Assembly (NCBI GenBank): GCA_948470065.1
Contig: CAOKNO010000018.1
Span: 1 to 41,488 of the forward strand
DNA length: 41,488 nucleotides
From: an uncultured Eubacterium sp.
GTDB lineage: Bacteria > Bacillota > Clostridia > Lachnospirales > Lachnospiraceae
Direction of reading: 5' to 3'
Shown here: piece by piece, positions 1 to 7,185 of the stretch
Layout: every line of letters starts with the position of its first letter
How positions within the stretch are numbered: position 1 is the stretch's first letter
Position numbers and translations under genes: made by a program
The notes under the pieces: model-generated
The model's database searches: none
Seen by the model: the letters and a program-made list of their open reading frames with translations, nothing else
What the model was told of the DNA's origin: nothing

Positions 1-52
1 TTGTATGGATTGGACAGACGCGTCTGTCCCAGAGAGGGTTTCGCAATTACCT
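1..52 (+). repeat. Right half of the 141-bp inverted-repeat element, cut by the window start
   Basis: This is identical to positions 155-206, the right arm of the complete copy that follows; the identity runs on to position 64, giving a 154-bp tandem period. It contains the 18-bp palindrome GGACAGACGCGTCTGTCC. The same 52 bases end the window in inverse orientation (41437-41488). The left half is missing because the sequence starts inside the element, which suggests a contig boundary. Confidence 0.9.
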
Positions 53-65
53 ATCCTATCTATAT

Positions 66-206
66 AGGCGGTTGCAAAACTCCCTTTCTAGAAACAGCGG
101 ATGTTCAATCTGTACAAAATAAGGGCGACTTGCGACGGCATCTGGAGCCCGCTTTTGTATGGATTGGACAGACGCGTCTGTCCCAGAGAGGGTTTCGCAA
201 TTACCT
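66..206 (+). repeat. Complete 141-bp inverted-repeat (MITE-like) element, copy 1
   Basis: The element starts AGGCGGTTGC and ends GCAATTACCT. The first 53 bases and the reverse complement of the last 53 can be aligned without gaps, most clearly over the terminal AGG-N2-TTGC block and the inner TGT-N-CAATC block. About 35 bases separate the arms, with GGGC and GCCC that could close an inner hairpin. A second full copy of exactly the same length lies at 38431-38571. The 12-mer ATCCTATCTATA lies on both sides (53-64 and 207-218), which could be a target duplication or part of a tandem duplication. It encodes no protein. The family name is unknown to me; MITE or transcribed hairpin repeat are both possible. 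Confidence 0.85.
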
Positions 207-221
207 ATCCTATCTATAGAA

Positions 222-275
222 TAAAAAACACCTCTCAAGTAGATTGTAATAATGCCCATTCTCTACTTAAGAGGT
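222..275 (-). terminator. Intrinsic terminator of the asp23-fakA operon
   Basis: On the minus strand a 13-bp stem (arms 230-242 and 263-275, one wobble) with a 20-nt loop is followed directly by GTTTTTTAT. It lies about 95 bases after the fakA stop codon and is the only strong terminator there. Confidence 0.8.
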
Positions 276-369
276 ATCTTATCCTCTTCCCTTCCCACGG
301 CTTGCCTATCTTCCCATCCTGGTTCGTTACAATCCGCCTTTTTGCTTCCTGCGCTGCATAAGCCAAACC

Positions 370-2079
370 TTATTCTACGGAAATCAAATAGTAATAGATG
401 GGCTGCCCGCCATAGTGCACCTCGATCTCACAGTCTGGGTACTGCGTCTGGATATCCGCTCCTAACTGCCGCGCCGTTGCTTCTTCGATTTCTTCTCCAT
501 AATAAATACTGATAATCGAAGCGTCTTCATCCACAAGCTGTGCTGTTAAGTCCTTTGTCACTTGTTCCATATCCTTCCCAACCGAAAGGATGGAGCTATC
601 GCCCATGCCCATAAAATCGCCTTGTTTGATGGATTTATCGTCAATCAGCGTATCCCGCACGGCATACGTCACCTGCCCGGTCTTTACGCTGGTAAGCTCT
701 TCTGTCATACGCGCCGCGTTTTCTTCCGGGCTGCTGTCCGGCATAAAGTTAATCAGCGCGGTAATCCCCTGCGGCACCGTCTTCGTTGGGATCACAAAAA
801 TATTCTTCTCCTCCATCAAGGATGCCGCCTGGTTCGCAGCCAAGATAATATTCTTATTGTTCGGCAGGATAAAGATATTTTCTGCATTCACTTCCTCAAC
901 CGCGTTCAGCATATCCTCCGTGCTGGGGTTCATCGTCTGCCCGCCGGAAATAATATAATCTACGCCAAGGCCTTTAAATATCTCGTTAATGCCTTCCCCG
1001 ATGGACACGGAAATAAACCCCATCTCCTTCTTCTCCTCCATCTGGGCTTCTTCTAACGCCGCTTTCTCCGAACGTTTCTTCTCGTCTGCTAGCTTCTGCT
1101 GCTCTGCGGCTTTCTGGGCATCCTTAATCAGCTTCTCCTGATGCTCTTCCCGCATATTGTCAATTTTGATCCTGCTCAGTGAACCATAGGTCAATGCACG
1201 CTGGATGGCAAGTCCAGGGTCGTCGGTATGTACATGGACCTTGGTAATCTCATCATCCGAAACAACGACAAGCGAATCCCCAATGGATTCCAGGTAAGCC
1301 TTGAAATCAACTTCCGTTTTCTCATCCATCGGCCGGTTCTGTACAATAATAAATTCGGTACAATACCCAAACGTAATCTCCTGCTCTGCCTGCTGCGAAA
1401 TCTTAACAACCCCGCCGCCTGCCTTCGCGCCTTCTATGACGTAATCGGTTTCTTTCCCAATTAAGGCGTTGTACGCGCCCTTTAAGACCTCGACAAGCCC
1501 CTGCCCGCCGGAATCCACAACGCCTGCCTGTTTCAGGACAGGGAGCATCTCCGGCGTCTGGCTTAAGACGTATTCGCACTCCCCGATCACTTCACCAAGA
1601 AAATGTTCCAGGTCATCCGTTTCCCCAATCAGTTCTAGCGCCTTATCCGCGCCTGCCTTCGCTACGGTCAGGATTGTCCCTTCCTTCGGCTTCATAACTG
1701 CCTTATACGCCGTCTCCACAGCCTTCTGGAGGGCGTCGCTTAAAATAACGGCATCCAATTCCTGGTGTTTGCTGATCCCTTTCGTAAACCCACGGAACAA
1801 CTGGGACAAGATAACGCCCGAATTGCCCCTTGCACCGCGCAAAGAACCAGAGGAAATCGCCTTTGCCAAAGCCTCCATATCCAAAGATCCGCCCAGATTC
1901 TGTACTTCTGCAGCCGCAGCCATAATCGTCATCGTCATATTCGTGCCTGTATCTCCGTCCGGCACAGGGAACACGTTCAGTTCATTGATCCATTCCTTCT
2001 GCGCTTCTAAATTCTTCGCCCCCGCCAAAAACATTTTTGCAAGCATCGGCGCTTTTATCGTAGTTATCGCCACTTCCAT
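370..2079 (-). CDS. fakA: DAK/DegV-type fatty acid kinase, catalytic subunit (YloV/FakA family)
   Basis: The product resembles the ATP-binding subunit that phosphorylates protein-bound fatty acids in Firmicutes, working with a DegV-family FakB protein; no fakB is visible here. The N-terminal DhaL domain has the nucleotide/Mg motif PVPDGDTGTNM near residues 38-48. A charged linker rich in E, K and Q around residues 310-350 leads to the C-terminal domain, and the length of about 569 aa fits the family. The start is uncertain: an upstream in-frame TTG lies at 2094, the ATG at 2079 sits only 2 nt after AGGAGG, and a GTG at 2073 has ideal 8-nt spacing and matches the family N-terminus best. asp23 lies directly upstream with only a few bases between, as in Bacillus yloU-yloV. 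Confidence 0.88.
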   Translation of the reverse strand: MEVAITTIKAPMLAKMFLAGAKNLEAQKEWINELNVFPVPDGDTGTNMTMTIMAAAAEVQNLGGSLDMEALAKAISSGSLRGARGNSGVILSQLFRGFTKGISKHQELDAVILSDALQKAVETAYKAVMKPKEGTILTVAKAGADKALELIGETDDLEHFLGEVIGECEYVLSQTPEMLPVLKQAGVVDSGGQGLVEVLKGAYNALIGKETDYVIEGAKAGGGVVKISQQAEQEITFGYCTEFIIVQNRPMDEKTEVDFKAYLESIGDSLVVVSDDEITKVHVHTDDPGLAIQRALTYGSLSRIKIDNMREEHQEKLIKDAQKAAEQQKLADEKKRSEKAALEEAQMEEKKEMGFISVSIGEGINEIFKGLGVDYIISGGQTMNPSTEDMLNAVEEVNAENIFILPNNKNIILAANQAASLMEEKNIFVIPTKTVPQGITALINFMPDSSPEENAARMTEELTSVKTGQVTYAVRDTLIDDKSIKQGDFMGMGDSSILSVGKDMEQVTKDLTAQLVDEDASIISIYYGEEIEEATARQLGADIQTQYPDCEIEVHYGGQPIYYYLISVE

Positions 2080-2086
2080 TTCCTCC

Positions 2087-2443
2087 TTAATCAATCACTC
2101 TGACACCTTCCACAAAGATGTTGATTTTCTCGATTTCCATACCAGTAAACTCCTCTACCTGATATTTCACCGTACTGATCAAGTTATCAGAAACAGTGGA
2201 AATACTAACCCCATAAGAAACAATCACATGGAAATCTAACGTAATCTTATTGTCATTCAGGGTAACATTGATCCCATGGTTCAAATAATCACGCTTCAAC
2301 AGCCTTACCAGGCCGTCCTTCATATTCACCGCCGCCATCCCCACAATCCCAAAACATTCCACGGCTACAGAACCTGCGTAAATCGCAATCACATCCGTGT
2401 CAATCAACACTTTTCCAAATTGGGTGTCCACTCGTCCTTTCAT
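2087..2443 (-). CDS. Asp23/Gls24 family envelope stress protein (YloU-like)
   Basis: This small cytosolic protein of 118 aa belongs to the Asp23 family, whose members are linked to envelope stress and fatty acid metabolism. The sequence shows the family pattern GKVLIDTDVIAIYAGSVA near the N-terminus and a beta-rich core ending in VEGVRVID. The start was set at the ATG at 2443 because GGAGG lies 7 nt upstream; longer in-frame starts have no ribosome binding site. The gene stops just before the fakA start, so the two are translationally coupled. It is divergent from rpmB, an order also known from Bacillus. The exact biochemical role is not established. Confidence 0.88.
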   Translation of the reverse strand: MKGRVDTQFGKVLIDTDVIAIYAGSVAVECFGIVGMAAVNMKDGLVRLLKRDYLNHGINVTLNDNKITLDFHVIVSYGVSISTVSDNLISTVKYQVEEFTGMEIEKINIFVEGVRVID

Positions 2444-2474
2444 ACCGCAACCTCCATAGTTAAACTTAGTCATT

Positions 2475-2504
2475 ATTATAACCGTTTTCCGCAAAAAATG
2501 AAAC
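2475..2504 (-). promoter_or_regulatory. Probable sigma-A promoter of asp23-fakA
   Basis: A perfect TATAAT (2475-2480, minus strand) precedes asp23 by about 30 bases. The -35 element is weak (TTTCAT at a 17-bp distance). The position in the divergent asp23/rpmB gap supports it. Confidence 0.5.
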
Positions 2505-2540
2505 CTATATTTTTCTTTTTTAAAAAAAATCATTTTTTGC

Positions 2541-2569
2541 TTGCAATAAAGCATCCTATCTGTTAGAAT
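2541..2569 (+). promoter_or_regulatory. Sigma-A promoter of rpmB
   Basis: TTGCAA (2541-2546), a 17-bp spacer and TAGAAT (2564-2569) lie about 40 bases before the rpmB start. An AT-rich run of A and T lies just upstream and could act as an UP element. Confidence 0.75.
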
Positions 2570-2609
2570 ATGGGTGTTGTGATTCTGAGAAGTACAAGGA
2601 GGTGCAATT

Positions 2610-2795
2610 ATGGCAAAATGCAGTGTTTGTGGTAAAGGTGTACATTTTGGGAAAAATGTCAGCCATTCTCATAGAAAAACCAATAAAATGTGGAAACCGA
2701 ACATTAAGTCTGTAAGGTGTAAGGTAAATGGCGGCAACAAGAAGATGTATGTTTGTACTTCCTGCTTAAAAAGCGGAAGGGTAGAAAGAGCTTAA
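2610..2795 (+). CDS. rpmB: 50S ribosomal protein L28
   Basis: This is a structural protein of the large ribosomal subunit. The 61-aa product begins MAKCSVCGKG and carries two CxxC pairs (Cys4/Cys7 and the YVCTSC pair near residue 50), so it is the zinc-binding, cysteine-containing form of L28. The start is supported by AAGGAGGTG six bases before the ATG. It is the only plus-strand gene of the left 38 kb and is monocistronic: it has its own promoter upstream and a terminator right after it. The divergent placement against asp23-fakA is conserved in Firmicutes. Confidence 0.98.
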   Translation: MAKCSVCGKGVHFGKNVSHSHRKTNKMWKPNIKSVRCKVNGGNKKMYVCTSCLKSGRVERA

Positions 2796-2836
2796 TCTGA
2801 TGCATTTATACAATCGATACATTTGGCTCCCACGGG

Positions 2837-2873
2837 GCAATTCATTGGCAGTACGATGGATTGCTCTTTTTTA
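2837..2873 (+). terminator. Intrinsic terminator of rpmB
   Basis: GCAATTCAT (2837-2845) pairs with ATGGATTGC (2856-2864) with one wobble, then TCTTTTTTATT follows. A wider CGGGGCAA/TTGCCCCG pair (2833-2840 and 2874-2881) could form instead. Confidence 0.75.
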
Positions 2874-2882
2874 TTGCCCCGG

Positions 2883-3020
2883 CTAACAGCAGAACAAATT
2901 ATACCCCAACAGCAGCAGCACAAAGATAACCAAGATCCCCAAAGCCTCGTTCGGCAGGAAAATCATAATCGCCATCCCCACCGCAATCCAAAAGAATATA
3001 AAGCCAATCAACCGTTTCAT
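2883..3020 (-). CDS. Small two-helix membrane peptide, 45 aa
   Basis: The peptide starts MKRLIGFIFFW and consists almost only of two hydrophobic stretches (about residues 4-22 and 27-43) parted by PNEAL, so it should sit in the membrane. I do not recognise the family. The start chosen is the ATG at 3020, preceded by GGTGGCGG; longer in-frame starts add a segment that lacks a good ribosome binding site. It lies downstream of ytfJ on the same strand and ends just past the rpmB terminator, so it may be the last gene of the DUF2953-ytfJ unit. Whether it is translated is unproven. Confidence 0.5.
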   Translation of the reverse strand: MKRLIGFIFFWIAVGMAIMIFLPNEALGILVIFVLLLLGYNLFCC

Positions 3021-3172
3021 GCCGCCACCCATAAAAATATATCTTGCTATATAATATATGATATCCCATAAGAAAAATGCAACAGACTTTTCCACGTCGC
3101 GATACCACAACAAAACAGGCAGCCCGCATACAAGGAGCTGCCCTAGAACATGCTATCCAAACGCCGCTTCCT

Positions 3173-3595
3173 TTACTCCTGCCCTACGTGTAACTGCTCC
3201 GCCAGATCCTCAGCGGCAGCCTTCTTGGCAGCGGCGTCTCCCGCAGACTGGCTTTTCCCGGAACCCTTGCCAGCAAACTTATTGACGAAATCCGGCACCA
3301 TATCTAGTATTTTGGTAATGCTGTCCTGGTTTTTGATGTTGACCAATTTCGTGATCCCATCCTGGATGACAAGCACGGCGCTCGGCGAAATCCGCCCGCC
3401 CATCCCGCCTCCGGCGTTGTTTTTCTTTTCCTGGTTGAACGCGCCTGCCCCTACCCCAAAGGATACCTCAATCAAGGGAAGGATAATCGTATCCCCAATA
3501 TGCACGGCGTCCCCAACTACGGTTTTTGTGGTAATAAAGCTGTCCATCCCTTTGAATAAAGACTGCACGGTTGTGTTAAAATTGTTTTCCTGCAT
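3173..3595 (-). CDS. ytfJ: Spore protein YtfJ/GerW family
   Basis: The GerW/YtfJ family is needed in Bacillus for normal spore germination and is found across endospore formers. The 140-aa product has the family core: an N-terminal helix with TTKTVVGDAV, the glycine-rich GVGAGAF stretch, GGGMGGRISPSAVLVI, and an Ala/Lys-rich tail ending in QLHVGQE. The start is the ATG at 3595, with AGGAGG 7 nt upstream; a TTG six bases earlier is unlikely. The DUF2953 gene lies 14 bases upstream, matching the ytfI-ytfJ order of Bacillus. It indicates a sporulating lineage. Confidence 0.9.
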   Translation of the reverse strand: MQENNFNTTVQSLFKGMDSFITTKTVVGDAVHIGDTIILPLIEVSFGVGAGAFNQEKKNNAGGGMGGRISPSAVLVIQDGITKLVNIKNQDSITKILDMVPDFVNKFAGKGSGKSQSAGDAAAKKAAAEDLAEQLHVGQE

Positions 3596-3609
3596 AACCA
3601 AACCTCCTG

Positions 3610-4623
3610 TTATTTCTTTCCTTTTGCTATTATTTTACGTATGCTTTTCTCCCTTATGAGCCGGAACCCGGCCCGCAACAGATGAAAGGCCCGCATATGC
3701 CCTTTCATACATAACGTCCCTTTTACATAAAAAGAATCTGCTACAAAATCCGGCGCAAGATCGATCTTGTATTTCGCCCAAAACGGAAGGATACTGGCCG
3801 CGCCCAACAACAGCCCGGTCTGTGCCGGATCCCCGGTAGAAAACCCCACATTGCCCCATGCCTTTGCCGGGGAATAATGCTTACACAGATACCAGAACTG
3901 CCCAAGTGCAAAACGCAATGCTTCTTTATTAGTTTCTTCCGAAAGCATTTTTTTTATGTTCGCCGGATGTTTTTTTAACTCCCTGATTCGGTCCGCCAGG
4001 CCAGAAATCTTCTGGCGTGCCTCATGCACCCGTTTCTGGACAGAAGCAAACCTCTGCTGCATCCGTTTCACAACCGGAAGCTTCCTTCCTTGCTCCTCTT
4101 CGGGCACGCCCAAGCCGCCTTGCATGCCTGCTCCTTGGCATCCGCTGTCTGGATCCGGGCTCTCCTGTCCGGATTCCTTCCCTTCTTCCCCTTCTCCCTG
4201 CATCCTGTGCTTCTTCTCTTCCTCTGCTCCTTCGTTTTGCATTCCAGGCTTTTTCCCGCTTTGCCGCCCTATGCTGCGCTTCCTTTGTTCCTTCTTCTGT
4301 TTTCTCTTAGAAGCCTTACCTGACCGCCGTTTCCTTTTCCCCTTCTTCTGCTCAGGCTTCCCTTCCTTCCGCCCGAATACCAAAACGCCTAGAATGCGCA
4401 TCCTCCAGGAAAATCCTTCCCTCCGATACCACAGCCGGATATCCACAACATGGAACAGCCAGTGGAATACGGCCATACCCTTTGTTTCATCCTGCGCCTC
4501 AATACAGATCTGGTAACGGACGGGAACGGATACCGCCGCCACAGCCAGCAATACCACGGCTGCTAGAAGAATGCCGATGAGTTTTAAAATCACAAACAGG
4601 ATTCCCATACAAACCCTTTCCAT
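3610..4623 (-). CDS. DUF2953 domain membrane protein (YtfI-like)
   Basis: A 337-aa protein with one N-terminal membrane helix (about residues 8-32) and a C-terminal DUF2953-type region that includes the segment around YSPAKAWGNVGFSTGDP. Between them lies a long, highly charged linker (roughly residues 88-190) rich in K, R, E and Q, with SGQES and GEGEEG runs; it is probably disordered and specific to this lineage. ytfJ follows after 14 bases, so a link to sporulation is inferred from context. The start at 4623 has AAGGGG at about 8 nt; an internal ATG 15 bases later is also possible. The molecular function is unknown. Confidence 0.78.
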   Translation of the reverse strand: MERVCMGILFVILKLIGILLAAVVLLAVAAVSVPVRYQICIEAQDETKGMAVFHWLFHVVDIRLWYRREGFSWRMRILGVLVFGRKEGKPEQKKGKRKRRSGKASKRKQKKEQRKRSIGRQSGKKPGMQNEGAEEEKKHRMQGEGEEGKESGQESPDPDSGCQGAGMQGGLGVPEEEQGRKLPVVKRMQQRFASVQKRVHEARQKISGLADRIRELKKHPANIKKMLSEETNKEALRFALGQFWYLCKHYSPAKAWGNVGFSTGDPAQTGLLLGAASILPFWAKYKIDLAPDFVADSFYVKGTLCMKGHMRAFHLLRAGFRLIREKSIRKIIAKGKK

Positions 4624-4650
4624 GCTACAGCCCCTTCCACTCCCTCACCA

Positions 4651-5013
4651 TCAACGTGCGCGGAAGCGTGAAAAAGGCTGCGGCCGATTCTTATTGTCCT
4701 TCTGCCTTCCCTTAAAATAATCCCTGACATTGAAACCTCCGGTATCACGGTATACATCCATAACGATCCTTCCGGCTAATTCCATCGCGTTCTCATATCC
4801 CTTGTCAATCCCGACAACCACCATCCCTTCCTTGGGATAACATTTCTGGTTCAACTCCCAGGATGGGATAATGTCCAGCAGGTTCTTGGGATTGCTGCTC
4901 AGTGCAATCACATAAACGTCGATCAAGCCTGCCCGATGTAGGATTTTCCATTTTATCTTTTCTTTTTTCGCTGCAATGCCCTCTCCTGCATAATATTGAC
5001 TATCCCAAACCAT
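4651..5013 (-). CDS. Conserved-looking hypothetical protein, 120 aa
   Basis: I do not recognise a characterised family. The product starts MVWDSQYYAGEGIA and is a compact soluble protein: a lysine-rich helix, a hydrophobic segment LIDVYVIALSSNPKNLLDII, a second strand-like segment MVVVGIDKGYENAMELAG, and a basic tail. There is no signal peptide or membrane segment. The start was set at the ATG at 5013, which has AGGAG six bases upstream. It lies 27 bases before the DUF2953 gene and a TTGACA promoter candidate precedes it, so it is probably the first gene of the unit with DUF2953 and ytfJ. Confidence 0.65.
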   Translation of the reverse strand: MVWDSQYYAGEGIAAKKEKIKWKILHRAGLIDVYVIALSSNPKNLLDIIPSWELNQKCYPKEGMVVVGIDKGYENAMELAGRIVMDVYRDTGGFNVRDYFKGRQKDNKNRPQPFSRFRAR

Positions 5014-5039
5014 CCTATTCTCCTGAACCTGATAAATCA

Positions 5040-5068
5040 CGAATATGAAAAACGCTTTTCCATGTCAA
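5040..5068 (-). promoter_or_regulatory. Candidate promoter of the 4651-5013 / DUF2953 / ytfJ unit
   Basis: A perfect TTGACA (5063-5068, minus strand) stands 17 bp before TATTCG, a poor -10 element. The location just upstream of the 120-aa gene fits, but the -10 match is weak. Confidence 0.4.
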
Positions 5069-5071
5069 TAA

Positions 5072-5091
5072 CCCCGCTGCAAGCAGCGGGG
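5072..5091 (-). terminator. GC-rich hairpin after the Nudix gene
   Basis: CCCCGCTGC and GCAGCGGGG form a perfect 9-bp stem with a 2-base loop, about 85 bases after the Nudix stop. The following TTATTG is only weakly U-rich, so termination strength is doubtful. The rest of the 5092-5175 gap holds nothing I recognise. Confidence 0.45.
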
Positions 5092-5175
5092 CATGGAACC
5101 TGAAACTTCCAAGGGGGCGGGATAACGCCTTTCGCACCGCAAATCCTGGCTGCTGTCTGTACTGCAGATACAGTA

Positions 5176-5628
5176 TCAAAAGTATTTCCTGCTGCCCCAA
5201 AGATTACTTTTTTTTAAATCCAGATATTCGTTATAAGCTTTCTCCAGGATCTGCTTCTCATTTGCAAACCGGAGCAAATGATATGCCTCATGGAATTTAT
5301 AATACCCGGAATCAACAAAATATTCTTCCCGTTGTGGTCTGCTGTAATAACTGTCTGCCATCATCAGATACCAATGTACGTCTTTTTCCACGGTATCATC
5401 CGGAACATTAAAAGAATACTGGCTCTTTCCAACATATTTTATAATGGAGGCGTTCACCCCGGTTTCCTCCAATACCTCCCTCGCTGCTGTTTCTCTATAT
5501 TCTTCGCCTGATTCAACCGTCCCTTTCGGAAGCACCCAACCCTCATATTTATTCTTATAATTCTTATACAAGAGCAAGATCTTCCCGCGAAATATTACCA
5601 CACCACCACAACTTGTTGCTTCAATCAT
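5176..5628 (-). CDS. Nudix hydrolase
   Basis: A 150-aa member of the Nudix superfamily, which cleaves nucleoside diphosphates linked to another moiety. The full Nudix box is present, G-x5-E-x7-REVLEETGV, in residues about 36-58 (KGTVESGEEYRETAAREVLE), preceded by the usual CGGVVIF strand and WVLPKG. The substrate cannot be read from the sequence. The start is the ATG at 5628 with AGGAGG 7 nt upstream. It has its own promoter (5666-5694) and a hairpin after it, so it appears to be a single-gene unit between two larger ones. Confidence 0.9.
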   Translation of the reverse strand: MIEATSCGGVVIFRGKILLLYKNYKNKYEGWVLPKGTVESGEEYRETAAREVLEETGVNASIIKYVGKSQYSFNVPDDTVEKDVHWYLMMADSYYSRPQREEYFVDSGYYKFHEAYHLLRFANEKQILEKAYNEYLDLKKSNLWGSRKYF

Positions 5629-5665
5629 TGCAATACCTCCTGATGTGGTTTTTGACCTTACAGAA

Positions 5666-5694
5666 AGTATACCCCTTTTTACCGCTTCTTGCAA
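5666..5694 (-). promoter_or_regulatory. Sigma-A promoter of the Nudix gene
   Basis: TTGCAA (5689-5694), a 17-bp spacer and TATACT (5666-5671) on the minus strand, about 40 bases before the start codon. Confidence 0.75.
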
Positions 5695-5724
5695 GAATTA
5701 TTCAATATTCTTTCAACGCTTCTT

Positions 5725-7185
5725 TCAGCTTCCTGAGAAATACCGATCGAACACCTGCTTTGCAACTGGCACGGCAGCCGTGCTCCCTGCGCCGCCGTTT
5801 TCTACAATTACCGTCACCACTACCGTCCCCTTTTCTTCTGTGGAGGCATATCCGGTAAACCATGCATGGCTTTCCCCTTTCGTATTGCTAAATTCCGCAG
5901 AACCCGTTTTGCCTGCCGCCTGGTAGGCCTGGCCATTTAGGGCGGAAGCCGTCCCGTTTTCCACGGCTGATTCCATAAACCCCTGCAGCTTTTCGGCTTC
6001 TTCCGGCGCCAGCAAGGAACCGTATTCTAAGCTACGGTACTGTTTCACATGGACGCCTTTGTAATTCTCCGTACGGTCAATCACATACGGGCGCATCAGT
6101 TTTCCCTGGTTTGCAACCGCACAAGTGACAAGCGCCATATGCATCGGCGTCATCAGCGTTTCCCCTTGCCCAATGGCAGTCTGCCCCACCTCGTCCCTGT
6201 CGGATTTCCCATCCAAGACAAAGCTGCTCTTATTGGACGGGTAAGGGCCGGGCAGGCTCTTGCCAAACATCATATCGCCGCAAAGCTGGGCAAACCGCTT
6301 CTTATCCAGCCCAAGCCCAATATTCGCATAAGAGGTGTTGCAGGATTTGGCAAACGAGGTTTCTAGATCCTCCGCCCCATGGACTGAGTTGTTATAACAA
6401 TGGATTTCCGTTTCGTCAATCGCAATGCTGCCGGTACATTCATACGCATAAGACTGGTAATCAGGGTGTTCCCGGATATACTGCAAGGTTGTCAATATCT
6501 TAAACGTCGAGCCTGGCGGGTAAAGCCCTTGGGTCGTCCGGTTCACAAGCACGGAATGCTCGCTGTCCGTATTGGATATGATGCTTTCCCACTCGGCAGC
6601 AATGGTATTCGGAGCAAAATCAGGCTTTGATACCATCGCCAGGATTTTCCCGGTCGCAGGATCGAGCGCGATCACCGCCCCGCGGTTTTCCCCCAGCGCA
6701 TGGTAAGCCGCTTCCTGAAGCCCAAAGTCTAAGGTAGTGACAATCCGATCTCCCTGGTTCTTCTTATCCTGGAACCCATTGAGCACTTGTTCTAAGAAAA
6801 AAGCATGGGAGCGCAGCAGGCTGAAATTGCCGAAGGACTCCACCCCGGATTTCCCGTTGCTGTCAAAGCCGACGGCATGGGCGAACATATTGCCATACGG
6901 GTACTGCCTAATCTCTCCGCCATCCTCGGCCACAACCGTTTTGGCCAGGACTTTCCCGTCGGAAGACAAAATATCCCCACGGATGACATGCTCTGCAAAG
7001 GTATTCTGCCTAGTATTGTACGGGCTGTTGATAAAATCCTCGCTTTTCACAACCTGGAAATATACAAAATACGCAATCAGGATTAGGAACAGGCCGACAA
7101 ACAGATAGGTGACTATGGCAAACTCCCGGTTCTTTGCCTGGTTAATCGAAGTCCTGGACTTTCGTTCCATGGATGGTTTCTTCAT
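5725..7185 (-). CDS. Penicillin-binding protein, class B transpeptidase (PbpA-like)
   Basis: This D,D-transpeptidase crosslinks peptidoglycan outside the membrane. The 486-aa protein has a cytosolic N-terminus, one membrane anchor (about residues 24-44) and a penicillin-binding domain with all three motifs: S226-T-F-K, S281-C-N and K426-T-G. It lacks PASTA domains and has only a short N-terminal dimerisation region, resembling the PBP paired with RodA in actinobacteria and Clostridia. Its start overlaps the end of the SEDS gene by 44 bases, and AAGGAGG lies 11 bases before the ATG. The overlap implies that the two are made together as a polymerase-crosslinker pair. Whether it serves elongation, division or sporulation is open. 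Confidence 0.92.
   Translation of the reverse strand: MKKPSMERKSRTSINQAKNREFAIVTYLFVGLFLILIAYFVYFQVVKSEDFINSPYNTRQNTFAEHVIRGDILSSDGKVLAKTVVAEDGGEIRQYPYGNMFAHAVGFDSNGKSGVESFGNFSLLRSHAFFLEQVLNGFQDKKNQGDRIVTTLDFGLQEAAYHALGENRGAVIALDPATGKILAMVSKPDFAPNTIAAEWESIISNTDSEHSVLVNRTTQGLYPPGSTFKILTTLQYIREHPDYQSYAYECTGSIAIDETEIHCYNNSVHGAEDLETSFAKSCNTSYANIGLGLDKKRFAQLCGDMMFGKSLPGPYPSNKSSFVLDGKSDRDEVGQTAIGQGETLMTPMHMALVTCAVANQGKLMRPYVIDRTENYKGVHVKQYRSLEYGSLLAPEEAEKLQGFMESAVENGTASALNGQAYQAAGKTGSAEFSNTKGESHAWFTGYASTEEKGTVVVTVIVENGGAGSTAAVPVAKQVFDRYFSGS

Noticed and set aside
1-219. CRISPR array, because of repeated units at the window start
   Set aside because: The unit is 154 bp long with internal inverted arms and only one and a half copies; there are no spacers and no cas genes.
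562-1056. Plus-strand frames inside fakA, pnp, infB and other minus-strand genes
   Set aside because: They are antisense shadows without ribosome binding sites or recognisable domains.
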